Shown one piece after another: positions 30,694 through 39,749 of a DNA stretch of 45,762 nucleotides. Each line of letters opens with the position of its first letter. Positions within the stretch are counted from its first letter, which is position 1. The notes below the pieces were generated by a model, which was not told the origin of the DNA, did not search any database, and saw only the letters and a list, made by a program, of their open reading frames with translations. This stretch comes from an uncultured Bacilli bacterium (lineage in GTDB: Bacteria; Bacillota_I; Bacilli_A; RF39; UBA660), in assembly GCA_947631205.1 (NCBI GenBank), contig CANRKL010000003.1:1-45762 (forward strand), in the 5' to 3' direction. A program made the translations under genes and the position numbers.

Positions 30694-32235
30694 ATGAAAA
30701 AGTTTTATATATCTACAGCAATAGCTTATGCGTCAGCTAAGCCACATATAGGAAATACATATGAGATAGTATTAGCAGATGCTATCGCACGTTTTAAAAG
30801 AAGTAAGGGATATGATGTATATTTTCAAACAGGGACTGATGAACATGGAGAAAAGGTAGAAATTAAGGCTTTAGAAAGTGGAATAAGTCCTCAAGAATAT
30901 GTAGATAATATTAGTAAAGAAATTAAAAGAATTTGGGATATAATGAATACAAGTTATGATAAATTTGTAAGAACTACTGATAAAAAACATGAAGAATGTG
31001 TTCAAAAAATATTTACAAAATTATATAATCAGGGTGATATATATTTAGGAAACTATGAAGGATTATATTGTACTCCATGTGAATCATTTTGGACAGAATC
31101 TCAATTAGTAGATGGAAAATGTCCGGATTGTGGAAGAGAAGTTAATTTGAAAAAAGAAGAAGCATATTTTTTTAAGTTATCTAAATATCAAGATAGATTA
31201 AAGAAATACATTGAAGATAATCCAGAATTTATTGAACCAGTATCAAGAAAAAATGAAATGGTCCATAATTTTTTAGAACCAGGATTACAAGATTTATGTG
31301 TCTCAAGAACAGCTTTTGACTGGGGAATAAAAGTTCCGTTCAATGATAAACATGTAATATATGTATGGATTGATGCTTTATCAAATTATATAACTAATAT
31401 TGGATATGATGTAGATAGGGAAGATGACTTTTTTAAGAAATGGTGGCCAGCTGATTTACATTTAATAGGAAAAGATATAGTGAGATTCCATTCAATATAT
31501 TGGCCTATAATATTAATGGCTCTTGATTTACCATTGCCGAAAAAAATATTTGGACATCCTTGGTTATTGATGGGTAATGATAAAATGAGTAAAAGTAAAG
31601 GGAACATTATGTATGCCGATTTTTTAGTTAATCTATTTGGTGTTGATGCAGTCAGATATTATTTACTTCATGAAATACCTTTTGCAAACGATGGAACAAT
31701 TACTTATGAATTATTAATGGAAAGAATTAATGGCGATTTAGTAAATATTTTGGGTAATTTAGTCAATAGAACATTATCAATGGTTAAGAAATATTTTGAT
31801 GGTAAGATTAAAAATAAGAAAATCAGTGAAGATATAGATGAAAATTTAATAAATTCTGTTCAAGAATTAAGTCAAAAAGTTGAGAATAGAATGGATAAGT
31901 ATGAAGTTGGACTAGCTTTAGATGAAGTATTTGAAGTTTTAAGAAAATGCAATAAATATATTGATGATACAATGCCTTGGAAGTTAGCTAAGGAAGAAGA
32001 TAGTAAGGAAAGATTAGAGACTGTTTTATTTAATTTGTTAGAGGCAATTAGAGTTTGTGCTTGTCAATTGTTACCATTTTTGCCAGAGACAGGGGAAGAA
32101 ATACTAAGACAACTAAATCAAAATAAAAAAGATGAACAATTTTTAGAAAATAATGAATATGAAGTTTTGGAGCCATCTATATTATTTGAAAGAATTGATA
32201 TATCAGAAAAATTAAAAGAAATAGAGGGTAACTAA
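30694..32235 (+). CDS. metG: Methionyl-tRNA synthetase
   Basis: ORF 513 aa; AKPHIGNTYE, CxxC zinc motif, KMSKSKGN. Confidence 0.97.
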   Translation: MKKFYISTAIAYASAKPHIGNTYEIVLADAIARFKRSKGYDVYFQTGTDEHGEKVEIKALESGISPQEYVDNISKEIKRIWDIMNTSYDKFVRTTDKKHEECVQKIFTKLYNQGDIYLGNYEGLYCTPCESFWTESQLVDGKCPDCGREVNLKKEEAYFFKLSKYQDRLKKYIEDNPEFIEPVSRKNEMVHNFLEPGLQDLCVSRTAFDWGIKVPFNDKHVIYVWIDALSNYITNIGYDVDREDDFFKKWWPADLHLIGKDIVRFHSIYWPIILMALDLPLPKKIFGHPWLLMGNDKMSKSKGNIMYADFLVNLFGVDAVRYYLLHEIPFANDGTITYELLMERINGDLVNILGNLVNRTLSMVKKYFDGKIKNKKISEDIDENLINSVQELSQKVENRMDKYEVGLALDEVFEVLRKCNKYIDDTMPWKLAKEEDSKERLETVLFNLLEAIRVCACQLLPFLPETGEEILRQLNQNKKDEQFLENNEYEVLEPSILFERIDISEKLKEIEGN

Positions 32236-32982
32236 ATGTTTACAGATAGTCATTGTCATTTATTTAATGAATATTATGATGATATTTTGGAAGTAATAGA
32301 TAATGCCCATATGAAAGGGATAGATAGATTAATAGTAAGTGGGTGTGACCAGAAAAGTAATGAAGAGATAATTCATTCATTAAAAAAATATGATAATTTT
32401 TATGGTTGTTTAGGTATTCACCCAGAAGAAGGAAAAATTGATGAAGATGAATTACGTTTTATAGAAGAACATATAAAAGATAATAAAATAATTGCAATTG
32501 GAGAAATTGGACTTGATTATTACTATAGTGATATAAATAAAGATGTGCAAAAAGAATTATTTATTCGGCAAATGGAAATAGCTTCTAAATATAATATGCC
32601 AGTAGTTATTCATTCTAGGGAAGCAACATTAGATACTATTGAGATTTTAAAAATGTTTCCGCAAGTAAAAGGGGTTATTCATTCATTTTCCTTATCTTTG
32701 GAAGTAGCTAATATATATAGAAAATTAGGTTATAAATTAGGGATAAATGGAGTTGTAACTTTTAAAAATTGTCATTTAAAAGAAATTTTGCCTGATATTT
32801 TACCAGATATTATTTTGGAAACGGATAGTCCTTATTTAACGCCTCATCCTTATAGAGGAAAGAGAAATGAACCTAAATACATTTATAACATTGCCCAGTT
32901 TATATGTGATGAAGTAGGGATAGAATTAGAAGAATTAAGCAAAATAACTAATCAGAATATTAGAAATATATTTAATATATGA
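32236..32982 (+). CDS. TatD family hydrolase
   Basis: ORF 248 aa; FTDSHCHL, AIGEIGLDYY, ETDSPYLTPHPYRGKRNEP. Confidence 0.95.
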   Translation: MFTDSHCHLFNEYYDDILEVIDNAHMKGIDRLIVSGCDQKSNEEIIHSLKKYDNFYGCLGIHPEEGKIDEDELRFIEEHIKDNKIIAIGEIGLDYYYSDINKDVQKELFIRQMEIASKYNMPVVIHSREATLDTIEILKMFPQVKGVIHSFSLSLEVANIYRKLGYKLGINGVVTFKNCHLKEILPDILPDIILETDSPYLTPHPYRGKRNEPKYIYNIAQFICDEVGIELEELSKITNQNIRNIFNI

Positions 32983-32992
32983 TGTAAAATAT

Positions 32993-33028
32993 AAAAAATT
33001 GGCTTTTTTTATCAACCAATTTTTTTTA
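32993..33028 (+). terminator. tatD terminator
   Basis: AAAAAATTGG...CCAATTTTTTTT. Confidence 0.75.
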
Positions 33029-33047
33029 TAATAAGAATGGTGAGGCT

Positions 33048-33260
33048 ATGAATAATTATAATAATAAATCTTTAAAAAGGTTACAATATGAAAAGAAAAT
33101 TTTAGAAGAAAAGATAAAATCTAATCAGGAAAATACTAAAGAAGATGAAATTAATTTGGAAAGAATAGAAGAATTAATAGATAGTCGAGGAAAAATGCTT
33201 AGATTTTCTCTAGTTGTTTTTATAGTTGTTATAATAATAATTTTTTTACTGGCTTTATAA
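33048..33260 (+). CDS. Small single-TM protein of unknown function
   Basis: ORF 70 aa, coiled-coil-like charged N-region, C-terminal TM helix; GGTGAGG RBS. Confidence 0.65.
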   Translation: MNNYNNKSLKRLQYEKKILEEKIKSNQENTKEDEINLERIEELIDSRGKMLRFSLVVFIVVIIIIFLLAL

Positions 33261-33800
33261 TTATTTATCTAAAATTTTTATAATGTTATTTACTAAAGCA
33301 TTCATTTTGTCAGTTTGATTTAGAATATCCGTGGCAACTAGGCAATCATTAAATTCTTCTTTTAATGCGATATTCATTTTGGCACTTTCGGAAAAACTAA
33401 CTAGAGAATCTAAGGCAGCTGCACTGCTATAGAGCTCTTTACCTTTGGAAGCAATTGATACTAAAATAACATTTTTTCCTTTTAAAGCATCTTTACTATA
33501 CAAAGGATTTAGACGGTCAATAAAAATTTTTAAATCACCTGATAATAAATTCCATCTAGTTGGAGTGATAAACATAATAGTTTTTTCATTAATAATTTTA
33601 TCTATATTTTGTTTCATATCATCATTAAAATCACAAACACCATTTTTATCACAATCCATACAACCAGTGCAAAGATGAATATTCTGATTACCGGGTGTAA
33701 TAATATCACAATAAATTCTTTTAGATTCTAAATTTTCTTTAATATATTTTGCTAAATTATAAGAGTTTCCCTCTCTTCTTGAACCAACGATTAATAACAT
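33261..33800 (-). CDS. NADPH-dependent FMN reductase / flavodoxin-like protein
   Basis: ORF 179 aa; LLIVGSRREGNSYNLAKYI, CTGCMDCDKNGVC, TPTRWNLLSGDLKIFIDRL. Confidence 0.88.
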   Translation of the reverse strand: MLLIVGSRREGNSYNLAKYIKENLESKRIYCDIITPGNQNIHLCTGCMDCDKNGVCDFNDDMKQNIDKIINEKTIMFITPTRWNLLSGDLKIFIDRLNPLYSKDALKGKNVILVSIASKGKELYSSAAALDSLVSFSESAKMNIALKEEFNDCLVATDILNQTDKMNALVNNIIKILDK

Positions 33801-33943
33801 AATGACCTCCTTTAATGTTATTATGGGAAAATTTTAAAAAAAATATAAGTAGATATAAAAAATTGGTTATAAAAGTTCGACAAATTTTGACATATCTTTT
33901 TTCTTATGATATGATTTTGAATAGTTAATAGAGGTGAATTATA

Positions 33944-34483
33944 TTGAAAAAAATATATACTTTATTAAATTATAGTATAAAAATTGTTTGTTTAATTATT
34001 TTTATATTACTTGTTAATATGGAAATTGATTCAAGTACGGCAACAGTTTTTAATAATTCAAGTAATCGAATAACTGATTTGTCATTAATGGCTTTAAGAT
34101 TAGAAGAAGAACAAAAAAATGATATATATAGTCCCCTTGCTGTTTATTCGGGAGATTTAACAGGATATGGTGCGAATTGTCCATTATGTAATGGAACTTT
34201 ATCATGTATGCCAAGTTATTATGTTAAAGATGGAACAGATAGTTATGTAGATGCTTCATATGGGAAAGTAAGAATAGTAGCGTCAAGTAAAAATATGCCA
34301 TGTGGTTCCATAGTAAGATTTAATTCCAAGTTAGCAGAAGAACCTATAATAGCTATAGTTTTAGATAGAGGAGTTACAGGTTATGATTTAGATTTACTAG
34401 CGCCTAGTGAAGATTATGCAAGTAGATATATTGGAAGAAGTACAATAACCTATGAAGTATTACGAAATGGTTGGACAAGATAA
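33944..34483 (+). CDS. Secreted 3D-domain-like (YabE/RlpA-type) protein
   Basis: ORF 179 aa; signal/TM N-terminus; LTGYGANC..., MPCGSIVRF, VLDRGVTGYDLDLL; yabE position before ksgA. Confidence 0.65.
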   Translation: MKKIYTLLNYSIKIVCLIIFILLVNMEIDSSTATVFNNSSNRITDLSLMALRLEEEQKNDIYSPLAVYSGDLTGYGANCPLCNGTLSCMPSYYVKDGTDSYVDASYGKVRIVASSKNMPCGSIVRFNSKLAEEPIIAIVLDRGVTGYDLDLLAPSEDYASRYIGRSTITYEVLRNGWTR

Positions 34484-34484
34484 A

Positions 34485-35258
34485 ATGATAAAAGCAAAGA
34501 AAAGTTTAGGACAAAATTTTTTAAAAGATAAAAATGTGTTAGAGAAAATATCTAACTCTTTTTCAGTTCAAGAAAATGATTTAATTATAGAAATAGGTCC
34601 GGGAATGGGGGCTTTAACTGAGTATTTAACTAAGAAAAGTGCTTTAGTTATTGCTTATGAAATAGATAGAAGAATGAAAGAGTATTTAGATAAAATAAAT
34701 AATTTGCAGGTTATTTATGAAGATTTTTTAAAATGTGATTTTAAAGATTTACCAAAATATGAAAACCTTTATATAATTGCTAACATTCCATATTACATAA
34801 CAACTCCCATAATTGAACATATAATTAATAAAAATATAATTCCAAAAGAAATGGTCTTACTAGTTCAAGAAGAAGTAGCTAATCGTTTTAGTGCTCTTCC
34901 AAAATCCAAGGAAAATGGGTATTTTACAATTTATTTAAATCACTATTTTCAAATAGAGAAGTTATTTAAAGTACCAGCAGAGGCTTTTGTTCCAGCTCCC
35001 AAAGTTAATAGTGCAGTAATAAAATTTACAAAAAAAGAAAAAGTAGATATAAATGATAAAGAATTTTTAAATTTTGTTAAAGAATCTTTTGGATTAAAAA
35101 GAAAAACTTTAAAAAACAATTTGCAAGAAAAATGGGATATGGTAAAAGATGTTATATATGCTTATGGATTTAATGATAACGTTAGAGCGGAAGAGTTAAG
35201 TTATGAGCTTTTTGTAGAAATGTTTAAAAAATTAGAAGAAATAAAAGATATAAAGTAA
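34485..35258 (+). CDS. ksgA: 16S rRNA dimethyladenosine transferase KsgA
   Basis: KKSLGQNFLKDKNVLEKI, EIGPGMGALTEYL, NIPYYITTPI; start set at ATG 34485. Confidence 0.96.
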   Translation: MIKAKKSLGQNFLKDKNVLEKISNSFSVQENDLIIEIGPGMGALTEYLTKKSALVIAYEIDRRMKEYLDKINNLQVIYEDFLKCDFKDLPKYENLYIIANIPYYITTPIIEHIINKNIIPKEMVLLVQEEVANRFSALPKSKENGYFTIYLNHYFQIEKLFKVPAEAFVPAPKVNSAVIKFTKKEKVDINDKEFLNFVKESFGLKRKTLKNNLQEKWDMVKDVIYAYGFNDNVRAEELSYELFVEMFKKLEEIKDIK

Positions 35259-35292
35259 TAAAAAAAGTCATATATTTCATTAGGGGGATAGC

Positions 35293-36066
35293 ATGACATT
35301 TGAAGTCGGTAATAAAGTAACAAGATATAGTTATAAACATGATACGGTCTTTAAAATACTTAGAATAAAAGGACAAATGGCGTATCTAAAAGGAAATCAA
35401 GTAAGATTATATGCTGATTCACCGTTAGAAGATTTAAAATTATATGAAGAAGAAGAAGAAAAAGAAGAAGAAATCGATTTAAATTTAAATAGATTGGAAG
35501 ATAGAGGAGATTTTTTTTATTTACCAGGAAAAGTATTACATATTGATGCTGATGAAGAATATTTAAAAAGGTGCTTAGATTTTTATAAAAAAAATAAGGT
35601 TATGGTAGTAGGAAAAAGAATAGATGAAGAAAATATTTATAAAGAAATAAGAGGTCTTTTAGAAGAATATCAACCAGATATAGTCATAATAACAGGACAT
35701 GACGCATATTATGCCAAGAAGGGTAATCCTACTGACAATAAAAATTATCGAAACACCAACAACTTTATAAAAGCCGTAAAAGAAGCAAGAAAATACGAAA
35801 AAAGCCATGAAAAATTAGTAATCATTGCAGGAGCTTGCCAAAGTAACTACGAAGAATTAATAAAAGCAGGAGCCAATTTTGCATCAAGTCCCAAAAGAAT
35901 AAATATCCACTGTTTAGACCCAGCCGTTATAGCAACAACCATATCAATGAGTGAAAGAAATAGAGAAATAGACTTAGTAAACTTACTTAGCAAGACAAAA
36001 TATGGTCCAAATGGTATGGGAGGCATAAAAAGTAATGGAATGATGTATGTAGGATTCCCTAGATAG
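35293..36066 (+). CDS. yabG: Sporulation-specific protease YabG
   Basis: ORF 257 aa; GKVLHIDADEEYLKRCL, ITGHDAYYAKKG, AGACQSNYEELIKAGANFASSPKRINIHCLDPA. Confidence 0.95.
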   Translation: MTFEVGNKVTRYSYKHDTVFKILRIKGQMAYLKGNQVRLYADSPLEDLKLYEEEEEKEEEIDLNLNRLEDRGDFFYLPGKVLHIDADEEYLKRCLDFYKKNKVMVVGKRIDEENIYKEIRGLLEEYQPDIVIITGHDAYYAKKGNPTDNKNYRNTNNFIKAVKEARKYEKSHEKLVIIAGACQSNYEELIKAGANFASSPKRINIHCLDPAVIATTISMSERNREIDLVNLLSKTKYGPNGMGGIKSNGMMYVGFPR

Positions 36067-36074
36067 GGGGATAT

Positions 36075-36287
36075 ATGAATTTAGATATTGTAAGAGAAGA
36101 AATAAAACAATATTTGAATAAAAAAGTAGAAGTAAAAGTATATGGAATGAGAAATAAAAACTATAACTATGAAGGAATATTATCAGCAGTTTATCCTTAT
36201 GTATTTACAGTATTTATCCAAGGAAGTGAAAAAAGTTTTAACTATTCTGACGTAATAATTGGAGATGTTGTTGTAAAACCTTTGTAA
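36075..36287 (+). CDS. veg: Veg protein
   Basis: ORF 70 aa; YEGILSAVYPYVFTV, SFNYSDVIIGDV; after yabG. Confidence 0.88.
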   Translation: MNLDIVREEIKQYLNKKVEVKVYGMRNKNYNYEGILSAVYPYVFTVFIQGSEKSFNYSDVIIGDVVVKPL

Positions 36288-36353
36288 AATACTTGAAAAA
36301 ATAAAAAGTTTGTTCTAAAATAAAGTTAGAAACGTGTAATAGGAGGAGTTTAA

Positions 36354-36617
36354 ATGAAAATTACATCTGTGAATGTTCGTAAAATTGCGAAAGAAAATTC
36401 AAGATTGAAAGGAATTGCTTCAGTTCTAATAGATGATGCATTTGCAATTCATGATATTAGAATCATTGAGGGAGACAATGGACTATTTATAGCCATGCCA
36501 AGTAGAAAAACATCAAGTGGAGATTATAGAGATGTTTGTCATCCAGTAAATCAAGAAGTAAGAAAAACATTTGAAGAAGCAATTTTTACAGAATATAACA
36601 AAGAAGAAAAAGAATAA
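36354..36617 (+). CDS. spoVG: Septation regulator SpoVG
   Basis: ORF 87 aa; ASVLIDDAFAIHDIRIIEGDNGLFIAMPSRK. Confidence 0.97.
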   Translation: MKITSVNVRKIAKENSRLKGIASVLIDDAFAIHDIRIIEGDNGLFIAMPSRKTSSGDYRDVCHPVNQEVRKTFEEAIFTEYNKEEKE

Positions 36618-36642
36618 TTCTAGGAAACTAGAATTTTTTTTA
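36616..36642 (+). terminator. spoVG terminator with GAAA loop
   Basis: AATTCTAG-GAAA-CTAGAATT then T-tract. Confidence 0.85.
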
Positions 36643-36675
36643 ATAAAAGTGCATATAAATACTTAGGTGAAGAAA

Positions 36676-36966
36676 ATGGAACAAAATATTGATTTAAATA
36701 CAAGCAGTCATGAAATAAATGTAATAGGAAGAAAAGAAATATATATAGGAGGAGTAAAAAAAATCAGTAGTTTTGACCATGAAGAATTTTTATTAGAAAC
36801 AACAATGGGGATGCTCTTATTAAAAGGAAGTGGGTTAGAAATATTAAAATTAGATACACAAGATGGGAAAGTAAGAATAAAAGGAAGAATAAATAGTTTA
36901 AGTTATATAGAAAATGGAAAAAGTAAAGGAAAAGAAGAAAGCTTTATGGCTAAATTATTTAAATAA
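36676..36966 (+). CDS. yabP: Sporulation protein YabP
   Basis: SxEINVIGRKEIYIGGVKKISSFDHEEFLLETTMGMLLLKGSGLEI; start ATG 36676 after GGTGAAG. Confidence 0.9.
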   Translation: MEQNIDLNTSSHEINVIGRKEIYIGGVKKISSFDHEEFLLETTMGMLLLKGSGLEILKLDTQDGKVRIKGRINSLSYIENGKSKGKEESFMAKLFK

Positions 36967-37281
36967 ATGAGTGAAAAAATACAAATTATTTCTTTTATAT
37001 TTTCCTATATGTATGGTATCTTATTTGGACTATTAACTATAAAACATTTTAAAATAATAGAAAAATATCATGTAATATTTAAATACATAATAACATTAGT
37101 ATTTATATTAGATATAATGTTAGGATATATGCTTGGAATGTATAAAATAAATCAAGGAATATTTCATATATATTTTATAATAGTATGTTTTTTAGGATTT
37201 TGGTGTAGTTATTATTTACACAAATATGTCAAGAAAATAAAAAATAATTTTATAAAAAAGATAAATCAAAAAAGAATATGA
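36967..37281 (+). CDS. yabQ: YabQ-like spore cortex membrane protein
   Basis: 104 aa, multiple TM helices, directly after yabP. Confidence 0.7.
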   Translation: MSEKIQIISFIFSYMYGILFGLLTIKHFKIIEKYHVIFKYIITLVFILDIMLGYMLGMYKINQGIFHIYFIIVCFLGFWCSYYLHKYVKKIKNNFIKKINQKRI

Positions 37282-37312
37282 TATAATAGTGGTTAGAATT
37301 GGAGAATGTAAT

Positions 37313-37612
37313 ATGCGAAAGGGACTTTATAAAGCAAAAAGAAGATTTGTAATGCTAAGTGTATTTTTTATAGGGATACTTTCTTTGTTTGTTGGAACAA
37401 TTTTTCAAGATTGGATGACCATAATGAGCAATAAACAAGATATGAAGTCTTTAAGCAATTATTATACTCAATTATTAGAAGAAGAAGAATCACTAACAAG
37501 TGAAGTTACAAAATTACATGATAATGACTATGTAGCAAGATATGCAAGAGAAAAATATATGTATTCACTACCGGGTGAAATAATTATAAAAATACCAGAA
37601 GAAGAAAATTAG
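37313..37612 (+). CDS. divIC: Septum formation initiator (DivIC/FtsB-like)
   Basis: TM helix, coiled coil, DNDYVARYAREKYMYSLPGEIIIKIP; start ATG 37313. Confidence 0.85.
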   Translation: MRKGLYKAKRRFVMLSVFFIGILSLFVGTIFQDWMTIMSNKQDMKSLSNYYTQLLEEEESLTSEVTKLHDNDYVARYAREKYMYSLPGEIIIKIPEEEN

Positions 37613-37632
37613 ACTAGGAAATTTTCTTTTTT
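37603..37632 (+). terminator. divIC terminator
   Basis: AGAAAATT-loop-AATTTTCT then T-tract. Confidence 0.65.
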
Positions 37633-37659
37633 TTAGTTACAATATTAATGTGATGAGTA

Positions 37660-38331
37660 ATGGACAAACAAATTTTAGAAATCAGAAATTTAAATATTAC
37701 AAAAAATAAAAGAATAATACTAAAAAAAATAGATTTAGATATTTATAGTAATAATTTTTATTGTGTTTTAGGAGAAAGTGGAACAGGGAAAACTTTATTA
37801 ATAAAGAATATTATGAAGTTAAAAAATAAAAATATTGATTATTATATAGATGAAGAAATAAAAAATAAAGATTGGAATAAAGAATTAAAAATAGAAGAAA
37901 AATCTAAAACAGTTAAAAATTATATTAAGAAAATTTTTAATAATGGAAAATATGAGAGTTATAAGTTAGCTTTATTAAAAAAAATTATGAATAATCAAAC
38001 ACTGGTGATTATAGATGATATAAGTAAATATTTTAATGAAGAAGAAAAAAAAGTGTTGTGGAAGTTATGTAGAAATAGAAAAATTGCTGTATTATATATG
38101 ACTAAAAATATTGAAGATGTTTTAGATTTTGATTATTTATTAATTTTAAAAAATAATCAAGTAGCAATTGAAGGGAAAACGAAGCAAGTTTTAAAAGAAG
38201 AAAAGCTTCTTAAGTTACTGGGATATAACTTACCTTTTTATTTAAATATGTCTTTGCAATTGGAGTTATATGGAATGATTGATAAAATAGGTTATAATAA
38301 AGAAGAATTGGAGAAGATGATATGGTCTTAA
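37660..38331 (+). CDS. Divergent ABC ATPase (EcfA1-like)
   Basis: Walker A GESGTGKT; Walker B LVIIDD; no LSGGQ signature; position before truA. Confidence 0.7.
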   Translation: MDKQILEIRNLNITKNKRIILKKIDLDIYSNNFYCVLGESGTGKTLLIKNIMKLKNKNIDYYIDEEIKNKDWNKELKIEEKSKTVKNYIKKIFNNGKYESYKLALLKKIMNNQTLVIIDDISKYFNEEEKKVLWKLCRNRKIAVLYMTKNIEDVLDFDYLLILKNNQVAIEGKTKQVLKEEKLLKLLGYNLPFYLNMSLQLELYGMIDKIGYNKEELEKMIWS

Positions 38332-38963
38332 GATTGTGTAATTTTGTAAAAGAAAATGGAATAAATGTTTTAGTAAATTTTCCAGCTTCGATTGATAAAA
38401 TGGAATCTAATGAAAAATTTGGATATGTTCATCATAGACGGGAAAAGAAGAAAGAAACATTGTTAGATTTTTTGAAATTGAGTAATCAAACAGAAGAAAA
38501 AATTTTTAAATCTTTAAAATTAGTTAAATTAAATAATGAATTACTAAAAGAAAAATTAGATAATTTAACATTAGTTGAAAGACAGAAAAGTGAGTTTGCC
38601 TATGCTTTATTAATTAAATCAAATGTTATAGTAATTGATAGGTTTTTTGAAAATTTGATATGGGGAGAACAACAGTATTTTAAAAGATTGTTAAGAAATT
38701 TGGTTGAAAAACAAAAAAAGAGTATTATTTTACTGGAGAATGATATGAATTTTATTTGTGAATTTGTAAGAAAAATTATATTGTTTGATAATAAAGGTAA
38801 TTATGAAGAAATTAGTGATTTTTATGATGAGAGAATTTATAAAAATATAAGAATGCCTAAAACTGTAGAATTAATTAAATATTTTGAAAAAAAGGGTCAT
38901 CAAGTAGACCATGAAATAACTTTTAATGAAACATTGAAGGCAATTTATCGAGGTAGAGCATGA
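38322..38963 (+). CDS. Degenerate ABC ATPase-like protein (EcfA2-like, no P-loop)
   Basis: EcfA-like C-terminal region (MPKTVELIKYFEKKGHQVDHEITFNETL); degenerate signature LDNLTLVERQK and Walker B NVIVIDR; overlaps truA by ATGA. Confidence 0.6.
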   Translation: MVLRLCNFVKENGINVLVNFPASIDKMESNEKFGYVHHRREKKKETLLDFLKLSNQTEEKIFKSLKLVKLNNELLKEKLDNLTLVERQKSEFAYALLIKSNVIVIDRFFENLIWGEQQYFKRLLRNLVEKQKKSIILLENDMNFICEFVRKIILFDNKGNYEEISDFYDERIYKNIRMPKTVELIKYFEKKGHQVDHEITFNETLKAIYRGRA

Positions 38964-39682
38964 GATATTTAGCTAAGATAAGTTATGATGGAAGTAAATA
39001 TAATGGTTTTCAGAGATTAAATGATTTGAAATCAATTCAAAAGACTTTAGAAGATACTTTGATGATAATGTTTAAGAAGAAAATAGTAGTAAAAGGGGCG
39101 GGGAGAACGGATGCTTTAGTGCACGCTTATATGCAATGTATCCATTTTGATTTAGATAACAATATTAGTCCTCAAAAATTAAAATATGCCTTAAATAGAC
39201 TTCTTCCTGGGTCAATAGCTGTTAATGATATTACTTTGGTTGATGATAATTTTCATGCAAGATATTCAGTAAAAGAAAAATGTTATGAATATAAGATATA
39301 TATGGGAGAAAAAAATGCTTTTTTAGAAAATTATGCTTATTTTTTACCTCAAAAATTAGATATTAAAAAAATGAGAAAAGCGGGAAATTTGTTTGTAGGA
39401 AGACATGATTTTCGAAATTTTGTTTCAGGAAAAAGAGGAAATTATGAAAGTATAATAAGTAGTTTAAAAATAAAAAAAGATGGGAATTTTTTAGATATTG
39501 AAATTAAGGGAAAAAGTTTTTATAAATATATGGTGAGAAAAATTGTGGGAGCTTTAATTGATGTAGGAGTAGGAAGATGTGACATTTTAGATATAAAAAA
39601 AGCCTTAGATGATTATGAAAAAAAATCACAGTTTTTTGTAGCGCCACCCATGGGACTTTATTTAGTTTGGATAAAATACTAA
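38960..39682 (+). CDS. truA: tRNA pseudouridine synthase A
   Basis: ORF 240 aa; YDGSKYNGFQR, GAGRTDALVHA, NFVSGKRG. Confidence 0.96.
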   Translation: MRYLAKISYDGSKYNGFQRLNDLKSIQKTLEDTLMIMFKKKIVVKGAGRTDALVHAYMQCIHFDLDNNISPQKLKYALNRLLPGSIAVNDITLVDDNFHARYSVKEKCYEYKIYMGEKNAFLENYAYFLPQKLDIKKMRKAGNLFVGRHDFRNFVSGKRGNYESIISSLKIKKDGNFLDIEIKGKSFYKYMVRKIVGALIDVGVGRCDILDIKKALDDYEKKSQFFVAPPMGLYLVWIKY

Positions 39683-39749
39683 AAGGATAATAATTGACTT
39701 TTGATGTTAATTGAGATAGGATAAAATGCGATTAAGGGAGGTTTTTTAG

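Noticed and set aside
27797-33678. Short ORFs at 27797(-), 29302(-), 31386(-) and 33445(+)
   Set aside because: Antisense to mfd, metG and the FMN reductase; shadow ORFs.
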